Counted from the stretch's first letter, positions 25,598 to 36,021 are shown. The stretch: 64,000 nt of DNA from Arcanobacterium bovis (GCF_004331995.1 NZ_SJDT01000003.1:62001-126000); one strand, 5' to 3'. Notes: generated from the letters alone by a model not told the origin. A program made the numbers and translations.

Positions 25598-26245
25598 TTA
25601 GCGCCAGACATTTTCCAATTCATCGCTGGACATCTCACTGAGGTTATACGAGCACAATCGCCACGGAGGATTTGCCCCTTCACGTGGTTTCAAAACTGCC
25701 CACCGGCAATTATCAAGCCCTTGAATGCCTGCCCACACGCTTGGATTCATCCCAAGCAAAGCCATGATTCCATTCACAATGGAACCACCGTGAGCCACAA
25801 ATACCAAAGTTTCTCCGTCGGTAGCTTCACGCACGGCATCCTCAACAAGTTCTTTCACGCGGATACCACAGTGTTCGCGGGTTTCAACTCCCACGTCCTG
25901 CGGTTCATTGCCCGAACGCCATTGTTGCCACTGCTGGGGCCACTTATCGCGAATTTCCGCAGAAGTCATGCCTTCCCATACGCCGTAGCACCGCTCGCGT
26001 AATTGCGTACTAACCTGCGGCCTAATTCCCGTCAGATCGCTAAGAAACTGTGCAGTTTCTTGCGCGCGTCCCAAATCAGACACGTAAATCTTGTCTGGAT
26101 TTAGCTTCGCCAACTCCGGAGCCACCGTCTGCGCCTGTAAACGTCCTTTTTCATTCAAGGGAATATCCGAAGATCCTTGGATTCTACCTTGAAGATTCAG
26201 ATCGGTTTGCCCATGACGCCAAAATACAATCTGCTGTACCGGCAC
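25598..26245 (-). CDS. Histidine phosphatase (phosphoglycerate mutase-like) family protein
   Basis: A 215-residue cytoplasmic protein of the histidine phosphatase superfamily. The RHG motif with catalytic His11 is in VFWRHGQTDLN, the acid Glu in RERCYGVWEG and the second His in VFVAHGGSI. It is likely a broad-specificity phosphatase rather than a glycolytic mutase. It follows rsfS by nine bases, the usual actinobacterial order nadD-rsfS-phosphatase. Confidence 0.9.
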   Translation of the reverse strand: MPVQQIVFWRHGQTDLNLQGRIQGSSDIPLNEKGRLQAQTVAPELAKLNPDKIYVSDLGRAQETAQFLSDLTGIRPQVSTQLRERCYGVWEGMTSAEIRDKWPQQWQQWRSGNEPQDVGVETREHCGIRVKELVEDAVREATDGETLVFVAHGGSIVNGIMALLGMNPSVWAGIQGLDNCRWAVLKPREGANPPWRLCSYNLSEMSSDELENVWR

Positions 26246-26254
26246 AAATTTTCC

Positions 26255-26689
26255 TTACTCAGTACCCAAATCCGAAAAATCAAAATATTGCGACATTGAC
26301 GACTCTTGGTACTCAGGATCAGCAACAATATCGGCAGGCAATTCAATTTCTGGGCAGTCGCCCCACAGCTTCTCAAGAGCGTAAAATTCGCGATCCTCGT
26401 CCTGCTGCACATGCACCATGAGATCACCAAAATCGAGTAGCACCCAATGTGCCTCACCGTCGAGACCTTCTCGGCGCAAGCGATCGTGACCTTCCTTCTC
26501 GACAGCTTCCTCAACGGCGTCGACGATCGCTCGTACCTGGCGCTCAGAAGAACCCGAAACCACCAAAAATGCGTCCGTGAGAACAAGCCGCTCCGATACA
26601 TCAATAGCGGTAATCGACGTTGCCTTCAATTCTGCAGCCGCACGTGCAGCCACAATGGTCATTTCAATAGAAGTAGCAGAAGCGCTCAC
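26255..26689 (-). CDS. rsfS: Ribosome silencing factor RsfS
   Basis: A 144-residue Iojap-family protein that binds ribosomal protein L14 on the 50S subunit and blocks joining to 30S under starvation. Family features are DVSERLVLTDAFLVVSG, RQVRAIVDAVEE, WVLLDFGDLMVHV and FYALEKLWGDC. It lies between an unknown membrane-anchored protein and the histidine phosphatase in the proA-nadD run. Confidence 0.94.
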   Translation of the reverse strand: MSASATSIEMTIVAARAAAELKATSITAIDVSERLVLTDAFLVVSGSSERQVRAIVDAVEEAVEKEGHDRLRREGLDGEAHWVLLDFGDLMVHVQQDEDREFYALEKLWGDCPEIELPADIVADPEYQESSMSQYFDFSDLGTE

Positions 26690-26726
26690 AATTGCCTTTC
26701 GTAGCAGGATTAGGTTTAAGGTCTAC

Positions 26727-27833
26727 TTAAAGTTGGAATACGGTGGTGCCGACGGCGATCACGTGCAAATCTGCACCCAAGGAGAGCCATGATGCCGATA
26801 CCCACGAGCCAACGAGGTATCCCACAAGTGCACCGATGGCGATGAGAAGGATTAAGCCAATCCAGTTGCGCTTTCCGCTCTCCTCATATACCAAAGATTC
26901 TTCTTCAACCGCGTCAGTGACGACTGCTTTTTGGGATTGCTCTGGCTCTACAACAGCATCGCTTTCCGGTGTTGCAATGTCGGATTCAATCGCACCAGCC
27001 TCATCCACTGCTACCGATTCATCTTTCGCAACATTTTCCTCAGCAACTGCAAGCTTCGATTCTGCGGGCTGAACGTCATCCTCGGAAACGCTCCCCCAAG
27101 CGAGAAGCGATTTGTTACCTGAGCTCAGGCTCTCCTCAGCAGCAGGCGGCTTCGTATCCTCCGCTACAACAACATTTTTTGCGCTCTCATGATCGTGTCC
27201 ATCAGCGAATGCAGCTGGTGTAGCAGGCTCATCAATCCGAGCTTCGGTGCTGGGAAGGATTTCGCTGTCACGACGAGTGCGCTCAAGCAGACGCTCACGC
27301 AAGGAACGAGGCTGCTTAGGCTCTTCATCGTTGTCGAAACGATTGAATACCGAAGTACGAATCGGCTGATCAGAGGTCGATACCTGCTTCGGGCGTTCAT
27401 CGGCAACAGAGTTTGACACCTGAGCTGCCGACTCGGCACTGATCGCGCTTGTTGCGCTCACCGCGCTCGGTGCTGAATGGGCGCCACGGGCACGCTTTAT
27501 CGACACACGTTCGATTGGCGACGGAGTAGGTTCTTGGGTAGCCTTCACATCTTCATGAGCTACCGCTTCCATGGCATGTGAGCTTGGTGACTCTACTGCC
27601 AAATCATCGCTACGTTTCGCATTTTCAACAGCTGCCTTGTGTGCAGTAAATTCTTCGAGGATCACCTTTTCGGCAGTGGCATTGCTCCGCTCAGCTTCGC
27701 GAAGCTCCTTACGCGAGGGACGCCGTAAACGCAGTTCAGCGGTTTCGCTCAACGAGGGCGAGTCGCTTTCACGCGTGGTAAGTTTACCCAGCTCACGCAA
27801 CTCTTTTCGACTCAAGCGTGGAGTCTCACTCAT
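26727..27833 (-). CDS. Disordered membrane-anchored protein, unknown function
   Basis: A 368-residue protein with low-complexity, acidic, Ser/Glu/Ala-rich sequence over most of its length and a single transmembrane helix near the C-terminus (about 328-350). SRKELRE occurs near residue 8 and again near residue 35. I recognise no catalytic domain. The ATG overlaps the nadD stop by four bases (ATGA), and rsfS follows. A tail-anchored protein with a large cytoplasmic disordered region is the best description. Confidence 0.7.
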   Translation of the reverse strand: MSETPRLSRKELRELGKLTTRESDSPSLSETAELRLRRPSRKELREAERSNATAEKVILEEFTAHKAAVENAKRSDDLAVESPSSHAMEAVAHEDVKATQEPTPSPIERVSIKRARGAHSAPSAVSATSAISAESAAQVSNSVADERPKQVSTSDQPIRTSVFNRFDNDEEPKQPRSLRERLLERTRRDSEILPSTEARIDEPATPAAFADGHDHESAKNVVVAEDTKPPAAEESLSSGNKSLLAWGSVSEDDVQPAESKLAVAEENVAKDESVAVDEAGAIESDIATPESDAVVEPEQSQKAVVTDAVEEESLVYEESGKRNWIGLILLIAIGALVGYLVGSWVSASWLSLGADLHVIAVGTTVFQL

Positions 27834-28537
27834 ACCAGTTCCTTCCCAGTTCCCTCATAACGAGCATGGCTGAAATCCTCAACCGAATCTTGTTCGCGAA
27901 CCAAACTTGTCGTGGTAGCTTGATCCTCTTTATATAAATGATACTTGTTTATGTGCTGAACTACCCCATCTGGCACCAAATACCACACCGGATTGCCCGA
28001 TTTTGCCCGATTTCGGATGTCAGTTGAGGAAATTGCCATCGCCGGAACTTCGAGTAAAGTGATTCCATTTTGCGGCAACCCAGACGTGTCAAGCTCATGT
28101 CCAGGACGATTAACACCGACGAAATGGGCAAGATCCCACAGTTCATCTTGATCTTTCCACTGCAGGATCTGCGGCAAGACGTCAGCACCGGTAATAAAAA
28201 ACAGATCTGCATCCGGATAGGATTTCTTTAGGTCACGCAGCGTGTCAATGGTATAGGTGGTTCCCTCACGATCAATATCAACTCTCGACACCGAAAAACG
28301 TGGATTATTCGCCGTCGCAATAACAGTCATGAGATACCGATGTTCTGCAGCAGTCACCCGCCGATCTTTTTTGAACGGTTGAGTTCCGGTGGGCACAAAC
28401 ACCACCTCATCGAGGTTAAAGCTGTGTTGTACCTCAGAAGCAGCAACTAAATGCCCATGGTGGATGGGATCGAAGGTACCACCCATAATTCCGATCCGAC
28501 GCCGCGGAGTGTCCATTCCTTCGCTAATCTCGGACAT
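27830..28537 (-). CDS. nadD: Nicotinate-nucleotide adenylyltransferase
   Basis: A 235-residue nucleotidyltransferase that adenylates nicotinate mononucleotide in NAD synthesis. The [15 protein letters not shown] motif carries the HxGH signature, and [14 protein letters not shown] is the C-terminal ISSTxxR motif. ATG 28537 has AGGGGGAT seven bases upstream; longer readings run far into proA. The start overlaps the proA stop region by 14 bases, so the two are probably coupled. Confidence 0.94.
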   Translation of the reverse strand: MSEISEGMDTPRRRIGIMGGTFDPIHHGHLVAASEVQHSFNLDEVVFVPTGTQPFKKDRRVTAAEHRYLMTVIATANNPRFSVSRVDIDREGTTYTIDTLRDLKKSYPDADLFFITGADVLPQILQWKDQDELWDLAHFVGVNRPGHELDTSGLPQNGITLLEVPAMAISSTDIRNRAKSGNPVWYLVPDGVVQHINKYHLYKEDQATTTSLVREQDSVEDFSHARYEGTGKELV

Positions 28538-29813
28538 GCCCATCCCCCTTGACGATCCATGTTGTACTGGTGAGAGCCGGTAGCCCCATCGGTCCACGCA
28601 CATGCAGTTTCTGCGTGGAAATACCAATTTCCGCCCCGAAACCAAACTGCCCGCCGTCGGTAAAACGAGTGGAGGCGTTAATCATCACCGCCGCTGAATC
28701 CATTCCGCTAACGAAGAGATCAATCGTCTCTTGATCCTGTGCAATAATCGCTTCGGTGTGCCCCGTAGAATACGTGCGAATATGCTCAATCGCTTCGTCC
28801 ACATTCCCTACGATTCGCACTGCAATTTCTTTGGCAAGATATTCTGTTTCCCAATCTCGCACACGAGCTGGAATGAGCTTGAGTGACTTCGGAGCCAAAC
28901 GTGCGGCTTCGACGTCGGCATGCACCGTCACGTAATTCTTGGCAAACACGTCGAAGATACGTGGCAAAAATGCCTGAGCTACATCGGTATGCACCAGCAA
29001 TTTCTCGGCGGCGTTACATACACCCACACGATTCAACTTGGAATTTTGAACAATTGCGAGAGCTTTGTCGAGATCGGCGGATTTGTCCACATAAACGTGG
29101 CAATTTCCTACGCCAGTTTCGATCACTGGTACAGTAGCCGTCTCGATAACAGTCTTGATAAGTCCAGCTCCACCGCGCGGAATCACGAGATCAACAAGAC
29201 CACGTGCACGCATCAAAGCTACCGAGCCCTCGCGTCCAAATTCATCGACAGTATTGACGATGTCCGGATCGGCGCCGGCGTTTCGAAGCGCAGTTTTCAT
29301 TGAGGTAACGAGTGCCGCATTTGTGTGCAGAGCCGCACTGCCCCCGCGTAGGACGACGGCGTTTCCGGATTTGATCGCAAGCACAGCCGCATCCACCGTC
29401 ACGTTGGGACGCGCTTCGTAAATCATTCCGATGACGCCGATCGGCACACGTTTGCACGTCAGGTGGAGTCCGTTTGGCAAGATAGATTCACTGACGACTT
29501 CTCCAACCGGATCTGGAAGATCAATAACGTCACGAACCGAGCGTGCAATGGATTCAATGCGATTTTTGTCGAGATAGAGCCGATCCAGCAACCCCTCGCT
29601 CATCGCGTTTTCACGTCCCATTGCCATATCACGGGCATTCGCTGATTCAATATGCTCTGCATCTGCCACAAGCTGATCTGCAATATGAGCGAGCAGGGCA
29701 TTCTTTTCCTCTGTAGTCATTGACCGAAGCATAATTGAGGCAGATTTGGCACGACTCGCAACGTCACCAACCTGCTGTTCTACTTGGTATGCGTGAGAGG
29801 TAGTTTCTTCCAT
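28524..29813 (-). CDS. proA: Gamma-glutamyl phosphate reductase
   Basis: A 429-residue aldehyde dehydrogenase-like enzyme of proline synthesis, reducing gamma-glutamyl phosphate to glutamate semialdehyde with NADPH. The catalytic Cys is in [12 protein letters not shown], and [13 protein letters not shown] and [14 protein letters not shown] are family segments. Its partner proB is 3.4 kb away on the same strand, separated by trxA, a permease gene and an oxidoreductase gene. It is divergent from trxA. Confidence 0.96.
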   Translation of the reverse strand: MEETTSHAYQVEQQVGDVASRAKSASIMLRSMTTEEKNALLAHIADQLVADAEHIESANARDMAMGRENAMSEGLLDRLYLDKNRIESIARSVRDVIDLPDPVGEVVSESILPNGLHLTCKRVPIGVIGMIYEARPNVTVDAAVLAIKSGNAVVLRGGSAALHTNAALVTSMKTALRNAGADPDIVNTVDEFGREGSVALMRARGLVDLVIPRGGAGLIKTVIETATVPVIETGVGNCHVYVDKSADLDKALAIVQNSKLNRVGVCNAAEKLLVHTDVAQAFLPRIFDVFAKNYVTVHADVEAARLAPKSLKLIPARVRDWETEYLAKEIAVRIVGNVDEAIEHIRTYSTGHTEAIIAQDQETIDLFVSGMDSAAVMINASTRFTDGGQFGFGAEIGISTQKLHVRGPMGLPALTSTTWIVKGDGHVRD

Positions 29814-29923
29814 AGCTCAATTTTAATGGAATAGATGAATTATCTATGCGTTATAACTCATGATAAAAGTAACGAAGGCTACACAAGTACGCTTTCGATA
29901 CATTACGCCTACGAGAGGAATAT

Positions 29924-30292
29924 ATGGCAACGCTCGAAGTTACAAGCGAGAACTTTGCACAAACCGTTGAGGAAGGCACTGTACTTCTCGACTTCTGGGC
30001 AGCATGGTGCGGTCCTTGCCGACAATTCGGACCTATTTTCGAAGATGCATCAGAGCGTCACGCGGATGTCAAGTTTGGCAAGGTCGACACTGAAGCACAA
30101 GCGGAACTTGCGCAGGCGTTCAACATTATGTCGATTCCTACGCTCATGGTTTTCCGTGATGGCATTCGCATCTATGAAGGCGCAGGCGCATTGGATAAGA
30201 ACGCGCTCGACGACTTAATCGAGCAGGCGCAAAAATTGGATATGGACGAAGTTCGCAAGCAAATCGCTCAAAGCGAGCAGGCTGAAAGCTAA
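29924..30292 (+). CDS. trxA: Thioredoxin
   Basis: A 122-residue thioredoxin, the cytoplasmic dithiol reductant. The active site is WCGPC (C29, C32) in DFWAAWCGPCRQF, and the cis-Pro loop is SIPTLMVF. The C-terminus is about 15 residues longer than in E. coli, with a charged tail. A GAGAGG ribosome site precedes the ATG. The gene stands alone, divergent from proA, and is closed by a strong hairpin. Confidence 0.95.
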   Translation: MATLEVTSENFAQTVEEGTVLLDFWAAWCGPCRQFGPIFEDASERHADVKFGKVDTEAQAELAQAFNIMSIPTLMVFRDGIRIYEGAGALDKNALDDLIEQAQKLDMDEVRKQIAQSEQAES

Positions 30293-30647
30293 GCCCTCCA
30301 ATCCTGACTCAATACGGCGGGGTTCAACAACTGACTGGGTTGTTGAACCCCGCCGTTAAGTTTTCCCCTTAACAACACCTAGTCTCACGATCTCCCAGTT
30401 CAGAGCAACGAGCGACGATGAGGATGTACTGAACACAGATTAGTTCATTGAAATTTCAGTTACTTAACATTGCTTAATCGCACGCTTGTTGAGAGTCTGG
30501 TCACAACTTAAACGTGAAGCTCCAATACTCAATGATGAGTCATCACGTTTTTGTGGCAGACGAACTGAACAAAAATACACCATCAACGTTCAGCAGTAGC
30601 GAATCCATGATCGCTCCACTGCTAACTCTCTACACAAGGAGATCACC
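30293..30647. other. Non-coding gap between trxA and the MFS gene
   Basis: About 355 bases. The left part holds the trxA hairpin terminator (30314-30356). The remainder must carry the MFS gene promoter, but I find no convincing -35/-10 pair and no gene. Confidence 0.5.
30314..30356 (+). terminator. Hairpin terminator after trxA, 17-bp stem
   Basis: Bases 30314-30330 are exactly complementary to 30340-30356. The sequence continues TAAGTTTTCC, a partial T-run, so it is a good intrinsic terminator on the plus strand. Confidence 0.8.
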
Positions 30648-31994
30648 ATGTCTCATTCGACACCTGCAACGCAGGAGCTTCGAAGTGGCGACTCTAGCCG
30701 CATCGAAAAGCTCACGAAAACCAACTTTGGAAAGCTGATGCCGCTGCTCGTCATCGTGTACATCATTAGCTTCATTGACCGCACCAATATTGGTATGGCG
30801 AAAGAGGCACTCGGTGCAGATATCGGGCTCTCCGCCGGCGCATACGGCCTCGGTGCAGGCCTCTTCTTCCTCTGCTACGCAGTGCTAGAAATCCCATCGA
30901 ACCTGATTATGCACAAAGTAGGCGCTCGGTTCTGGATCACGCGCATTATGATCACATGGGGAATCATTTCTATGGCGATGGCACTCGTCTGGAACGATAC
31001 ATCATTCTACGTCTTGCGCATACTCCTTGGTGCAGCTGAAGCTGGCCTTTATCCAGGTATTATCCTCTACATTTCCTACTGGTTCCCACAGAAATTCCGC
31101 CCCCGAGCAATCGGAATCTTCTTACTAGGAGTATCGATCGCAAATATCGTCGGCGCACCTATCGCTGGCATGTTACTCCAGATGGATGGCATCGGTGGAT
31201 TGCATGGATGGCAATGGATGTTTATTATCGAAGGCGCACCAGCCGTGCTCTTGGCTTTCCTCGTTTGGAAACTTCTGCCCAATTCTCCTCGCGAAGCAAA
31301 ATGGCTCAGCGATGATGATAAGTCCTTCATTGAGCGCATTATTGCTTCCGAAGACGTCGGAGAAAAGTCCCAGCACAACGATCTTCGTTCGCTTGGTCCA
31401 GTTGTGTCCGACCCGATTATCTGGCTCGTAGTGCTCGCATATTTCACTCACCAAATCGCCGTATATTCGTTGTCCTATTTCTTGCCGACCATGATTAAGT
31501 CCTATGACTCGCATATGAGCACACTTACGGTCGGTTTCATCACGGCAATCCCTTGGATCGCAGCAGCGCTCGGCTCTTGGTTCTTGCCGCGCTACGCCGT
31601 CGGCCTCAAGAAGTCAAAGATGATGGCATCAGCCGGATTCGTCACTGTGGCTGTTGGCCTCACGATTGCCGCGCTCACGTCAACAAATATCTGGATCGCA
31701 GTGATCGGCTTCTTCATTGCAGCCTCTCAGCTCTTCGTTATTCAGTCAATCCTCTTCACATTCCCACAGCAGCGCTTCTCCGGCGCGACTGCAGCAGCGG
31801 CCGTGGCATTCATGAATATGTGTGGATTAGCTGGCGGCTTCCTCGGGCCAACTGTGATGGGCTACCTCGAACAATCAACAGGTAACAAGCTCGCTGGTCT
31901 TTGGTTCATTATTGGTGCAGTGCTCATCGGTTCACTCCTTGTTTGGGGTCTGCGCTACCGCACTAATAATGTAACGCATCAGGTAAATGAGTGA
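30648..31994 (+). CDS. MFS transporter, anion:cation symporter (ACS) family
   Basis: A 448-residue permease with about 12 transmembrane helices. The ACS/phthalate-permease branch is indicated by ISFIDRTNIGMAKEAL in helix 1, YAVLEIPSNLIMHKVGARFWI and RILLGAAEAGLYPGIILYIS. Members import organic anions such as hexuronates, tartrate, phthalate or pantothenate-like acids, so the substrate is open. AAGGAGAT precedes the ATG. No metabolic partner is adjacent, although a luciferase-like oxidoreductase lies convergent. Confidence 0.88.
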   Translation: MSHSTPATQELRSGDSSRIEKLTKTNFGKLMPLLVIVYIISFIDRTNIGMAKEALGADIGLSAGAYGLGAGLFFLCYAVLEIPSNLIMHKVGARFWITRIMITWGIISMAMALVWNDTSFYVLRILLGAAEAGLYPGIILYISYWFPQKFRPRAIGIFLLGVSIANIVGAPIAGMLLQMDGIGGLHGWQWMFIIEGAPAVLLAFLVWKLLPNSPREAKWLSDDDKSFIERIIASEDVGEKSQHNDLRSLGPVVSDPIIWLVVLAYFTHQIAVYSLSYFLPTMIKSYDSHMSTLTVGFITAIPWIAAALGSWFLPRYAVGLKKSKMMASAGFVTVAVGLTIAALTSTNIWIAVIGFFIAASQLFVIQSILFTFPQQRFSGATAAAAVAFMNMCGLAGGFLGPTVMGYLEQSTGNKLAGLWFIIGAVLIGSLLVWGLRYRTNNVTHQVNE

Positions 31995-32055
31995 GTCTTT
32001 CAAACAATAGACACCTCATCTGGCAATAGTACTTGTTTGTGGATGGTATGAGATC

Positions 32056-32090
32056 GGTGGGCGGTAATGCATGATGCATTACCGCCCACC
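32056..32090. terminator. Bidirectional hairpin terminator, 16-bp stem
   Basis: Bases 32056-32071 pair exactly with 32075-32090 around a 3-base loop. It lies between the convergent MFS and luciferase-like genes. Confidence 0.75.
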
Positions 32091-32183
32091 AGTACAATTA
32101 ACAACTGCCAGATACTTAAAACCACAAAAACTTGCCGCTATATAAAGCGGTGAGCAGTACTCTTGCTAGTAGATTGCGCGCCA

Positions 32184-33176
32184 CTATTGTTCGTCAAAGG
32201 TGTGGAAATTACTCAGTTTTGGAAGTTCATCTTCCATCTTGGTACGTTCCTTCATCAGCGGAAGTACACCGCGCAAAACCGAGGCCAAATCGGTCGGCAA
32301 AGACGCAGGTACAAACACTATGCCGTCTGCAGCACCAGTCACAACCCATGATTCGATTGCATCAGCGACATCGTAAACAGTGCCAGTCACCGATGAAATC
32401 CCATCAAAGAGGGGTTTGTGGTTGATATCTGCAATTAATACAGCGCGTTCTTGTGCAGCCTGCCGAGACGCCGAAATTACAATCCCTAGATCAACAAATA
32501 CCAAAACTTCGCGTTGCTTCTTTGCAGCCTGCTCATGCAGTTGAGCACGCAACTTTTGCGCAGCTAACGGCTCGGTAGTCTTGATTCGTACAATATCAGC
32601 AAAAGCCACAATCTCCTTGGCATGGCCTAGCGCAAAAGCTGGGTCGTCCGTAATTGCCACAACTTTTACACCAGCTTCACTAGCACTCTTCGTCATCTTA
32701 GCCAGTTCTGTGAAATCAGAGTTAGCGTTAACGAGCAGTTCTAGCGCACAACAGCGCTCGTACTCCCCTGCCAGTGCCTGGGTGCCAGCTTCCACAAATT
32801 TCAACAACGGCGGAACTTCCACAGAAACGCCACCAGAGACCACACTCATCAACTTCGCAGCAGCTTTCACACCATCTAATGCACGATCGTGTTGCTGATC
32901 CGAGGACGTATGGAATGAACGATCAAGAGTAATAAAATCTAGGCCGCCTTCAAGCGCAGCTTTTACTGAAGAAGCAAGGCGTGGAAAATTAACGTGATCA
33001 ACAGCCACGTCATGCCCATACTCATCGAGAATCTCGCTCGGCATCGCACCCAGCATCGACAAATCAATTCCGATCCAAGCAGTCACCACACGCTTTTCGA
33101 CCGAAAGTTCACCGTCTATAGGTGACATAGATTCTTCAATAAAATGATCAGCGGTAACAGGAAGCTCTAAAGTCAT
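32184..33176 (-). CDS. Luciferase-like (LLM class) flavin-dependent oxidoreductase, divergent
   Basis: A 330-residue protein that resembles the NtaA/SnaA/DszA branch of the bacterial luciferase fold, mainly in the C-terminal part: GTVYDVADAIESWVVTGAADG then FVPASLPTDLASVLRGVLPLM. The N-terminal half has GLDFITLDRSF but lacks a clear flavin-binding signature, and the protein is short for that branch. Activity is uncertain. An AAGGATCGAG ribosome site precedes the ATG. It follows proB by 53 bases and may be co-transcribed with it. Confidence 0.6.
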   Translation of the reverse strand: MTLELPVTADHFIEESMSPIDGELSVEKRVVTAWIGIDLSMLGAMPSEILDEYGHDVAVDHVNFPRLASSVKAALEGGLDFITLDRSFHTSSDQQHDRALDGVKAAAKLMSVVSGGVSVEVPPLLKFVEAGTQALAGEYERCCALELLVNANSDFTELAKMTKSASEAGVKVVAITDDPAFALGHAKEIVAFADIVRIKTTEPLAAQKLRAQLHEQAAKKQREVLVFVDLGIVISASRQAAQERAVLIADINHKPLFDGISSVTGTVYDVADAIESWVVTGAADGIVFVPASLPTDLASVLRGVLPLMKERTKMEDELPKLSNFHTFDEQ

Positions 33177-33229
33177 CTCGATCCTTTCTCCCCATTTACA
33201 CTAGAAATATCCCCGAGTTTAATGTAATT

Positions 33230-34339
33230 CTAGCAAACGAGATCGTCCACATGAATTACAGGCCTTGGCGCACGCACAGAAGACATTCCTTGAACTAAGC
33301 CGGCAAACTCTTCAACTTCCCCATCGGAGAAGGCCACCATCCCCACTGCAACACGCTCACCTGTGCTTTCACAGACTTCCACCATGTCGCCAGCCGCAAA
33401 TGAACCTCGTACCGCTTGGATTCCCACTGCCAATAATGACGCGCCCCCACTACGCAAAGCGTGCGCAGCGCCGTCGTCTACAATCAAAGTTCCACTGATA
33501 CGCGCCGAATACTTCATCCACAATGACCGCGCGCTGGTGCGTCGTCCACGCGGCACAAACCACGTTCCTACTTGCTCGCCTTCCAAAGCTGAACGCAAGG
33601 AATCAGTGGAAACCAACAGAGTACCGATGCCGCCAGCAGTGGCGATATCTGCCGCAGCGACTTTCGTGCGCATTCCACCAGTCCCTACATCTGAGCCCTT
33701 ACCAGTGATTCGCAAATTCTCAAGCTGAGCAAGATCGCTCACTTCGCTGATAAGCACTGAGCTGGGAAGATTTGGCGGCCCCGAAAATAGGCCGTCCACA
33801 TCCGTACACAGCACTAACGCAGTAGCATCAACCAAATGCGCCACTAATGCTGCAAGTCGATCATTGTCGCCAAAACGCAGATCATCGGAGACCACCGCGT
33901 CATTTTCGTTGACAATCGGCACGACGCCGTGGTGCAAGAGTCGCCGCAAGGAGCCTTGCGCATTCGCATAATGACGCCGGTCGATCACGTCGTCCGGAGT
34001 TAAAAGTACCTGCCCAATGGTGATCCCATAACTTGCAAACTTCGTTGCATAAGCGTGCATAAGCCGCGACTGCCCCACCATCGCCGCCGCCTGCTGGTCA
34101 CGCACGTTCTTCGGCCGCGAATTGAAACCCAAAGGCTTGATGCCCGCTGCCACCGCTCCCGAAGACACCAAAAGCACATCTTGACCTCGCTTTCGAGCCA
34201 AAGCGACGACGTCAACCAACTCCGCGAGCCGAGTCTCGTCAAGCGAACCATCGCGCGCCGTCAAAGACGAAGAACCAACCTTAATCACAATCCGGGACGC
34301 TGCACCCAGCAGTTTCCGATTAGATAGTAGCGGTTTCAT
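33230..34339 (-). CDS. proB: Glutamate 5-kinase
   Basis: A 369-residue enzyme that phosphorylates glutamate in the first step of proline synthesis and is usually feedback-inhibited by proline. The amino-acid kinase domain starts RIVIKVGSSSLT, with VLLVSSGAVAAG, VPIVNENDAV and GTGGMRTKVAAADIA. The C-terminal 90 residues form a PUA domain. It is downstream of obgE in the rne-rplU-rpmA-obgE-proB order. TAGGAATAGG precedes the ATG. Confidence 0.96.
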   Translation of the reverse strand: MKPLLSNRKLLGAASRIVIKVGSSSLTARDGSLDETRLAELVDVVALARKRGQDVLLVSSGAVAAGIKPLGFNSRPKNVRDQQAAAMVGQSRLMHAYATKFASYGITIGQVLLTPDDVIDRRHYANAQGSLRRLLHHGVVPIVNENDAVVSDDLRFGDNDRLAALVAHLVDATALVLCTDVDGLFSGPPNLPSSVLISEVSDLAQLENLRITGKGSDVGTGGMRTKVAAADIATAGGIGTLLVSTDSLRSALEGEQVGTWFVPRGRRTSARSLWMKYSARISGTLIVDDGAAHALRSGGASLLAVGIQAVRGSFAAGDMVEVCESTGERVAVGMVAFSDGEVEEFAGLVQGMSSVRAPRPVIHVDDLVC

Positions 34340-34473
34340 TGCCTATTCCTATCTCATATGTGCAGTTAGTAGATCGTTGATACGCCCATCGCCGATCTTT
34401 TGAAGGTTCTCTCCTGGGAAAATTTGAAGGCCCTCGCCTAAGAAATCTAAGGCAATCGAACTAATGGCACGTG

Positions 34474-36006
34474 TTATTCGTCGTCGGAATTTGGATCCGT
34501 CCAGTGCCCAGCTTCACGCTCCATCCAAAGCTCTTGGCGGGCAGCTTCTTTCGCATCCATCATCTCGTGATATGCAGCCTTGCGCTCTTTTCGAGTGGCG
34601 CGCTGGTTCTCAGCGAGACGCAGATCCGTACCACGCGGGCCGAGCAATTCAGCACCAGCGGACATCATTGGCTCCCAATCGAAGATCATACCGTCCGTCT
34701 CTGAACCGATGACCACCATATCGCCTGCTCGCGCACCCGCAGCCATCAATTGTTTCTCAATCCCAAGCGTGTTGAGGCGATCAGCGAGGTATCCCACCGC
34801 TTCGTCGTTTGAAAAATCGGTCTGGCGCACCCAACGCTCAGGTTTCACGCCGCGAATTTGATAGAAGTCTTGGCCGTCCTTATGACGCTTTGTGATGGTG
34901 AAACCAGCAGCTTCTTTGCCAGAAGTAGGGCGAATAATCGGTCGCTCATTATGCTGCATAACTTCGTTTTCACGTTGTCGCACTGCATTAATAATCGTTG
35001 CTAAACCGAAACCAAGTTCGCGCAGGCCTTCACGTGATACCGCCGAAATCTCGAACACAGGAAGCTTGCGTGCCTTGAGCTCATCTTTCACGAAATCAGC
35101 GAGCTCACGTGCCTCCGGCACATCTACCTTGTTCAGCACAATGACTCGCGGACGCTCCATGAGCGGGATTCGACCCTCAATCGGTGGAATCTGCTTCGAA
35201 TATGCCGCGAGTTCAGCTTCGATCGTATCCAGATCAGAGATCGGATCACGGCCTGGCTCTAGCGTGGCACAATCGAGAACATGCACAATCGTTGCACAAC
35301 GCTCAATATGGCGCAAAAATTCGAGGCCTAAACCTTTGCCCTCCGAAGCTCCAGGAATCAATCCCGGTACGTCAGCGATGGTGAAGCGTAAATCGCCTGC
35401 TTCAACAACACCAAGATTCGGAACGAGCGTAGTGAAAGGATAATCGGCGATCTTAGGGCGAGCAGAGCTCATTGCCGCAATCAGCGAGGACTTTCCCGCC
35501 GATGGGAAGCCAACCAGTGCCACGTCGGCTACCGATTTCAGTTCGAGTACGACGTCGAGAATATCGCCTTCTTCTCCAAGCAGGGCAAATCCTGGAGCTT
35601 TGCGCTTTGGCGAGGCAAGTGCGGCATTACCTAAGCCTCCTTGCCCACCCTCAGCAACGATATACTCTGCACCAATGCCCACTAGATCGGCCAAGATATT
35701 ACCGTCGCGGTCTTTGACTACGGTTCCATCGGGAACACTCACATAAAGATTTTCACCGCGTTTGCCATGGCGCATATCGCCTGCACCAGGAGCGCCGTTT
35801 TCAGCCTTCAAATGTGGGCTGTGATGAAGATGGAGAAGCGTTGTTTCTTGCCCGTCAACGCGCAGGATAATATCCCCTCCGTGCCCGCCATTAGCGCCGT
35901 CGGGGCCACCAAGCGGCTTGAATTTTTCTCGGTGCACCGAAGCGCAACCATTGCCGCCTTTTCCTGCTTCGAGGTGGAGCGTTACTCTGTCTACAAAGCT
36001 TGCCAT
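34474..36006 (-). CDS. obgE: Obg/CgtA GTPase
   Basis: A 510-residue ribosome-associated GTPase involved in 50S assembly and stress signalling. The glycine-rich Obg fold occupies 1-158 ([19 protein letters not shown]), the G domain follows with P-loop GFPSAGKSS (166-174), switch YPFTT, DVPG and NKVD, and the last 130 residues hold the OCT domain plus a charged tail. AAGGATTGAAG precedes the ATG. A terminator-like hairpin separates it from rpmA, so its level may be set by read-through. Confidence 0.97.
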   Translation of the reverse strand: MASFVDRVTLHLEAGKGGNGCASVHREKFKPLGGPDGANGGHGGDIILRVDGQETTLLHLHHSPHLKAENGAPGAGDMRHGKRGENLYVSVPDGTVVKDRDGNILADLVGIGAEYIVAEGGQGGLGNAALASPKRKAPGFALLGEEGDILDVVLELKSVADVALVGFPSAGKSSLIAAMSSARPKIADYPFTTLVPNLGVVEAGDLRFTIADVPGLIPGASEGKGLGLEFLRHIERCATIVHVLDCATLEPGRDPISDLDTIEAELAAYSKQIPPIEGRIPLMERPRVIVLNKVDVPEARELADFVKDELKARKLPVFEISAVSREGLRELGFGLATIINAVRQRENEVMQHNERPIIRPTSGKEAAGFTITKRHKDGQDFYQIRGVKPERWVRQTDFSNDEAVGYLADRLNTLGIEKQLMAAGARAGDMVVIGSETDGMIFDWEPMMSAGAELLGPRGTDLRLAENQRATRKERKAAYHEMMDAKEAARQELWMEREAGHWTDPNSDDE

Positions 36007-36021
36007 TCTTCAATCCTTAAA

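Noticed and set aside
25598-26245. Glycolytic phosphoglycerate mutase
   Set aside because: Length and context next to rsfS point to the broad histidine phosphatase branch instead.
34892-35443. 183-residue plus-strand reading frame opposite obgE
   Set aside because: Antisense shadow of a conserved GTPase gene; Ser/Arg-rich composition and no ribosome site.
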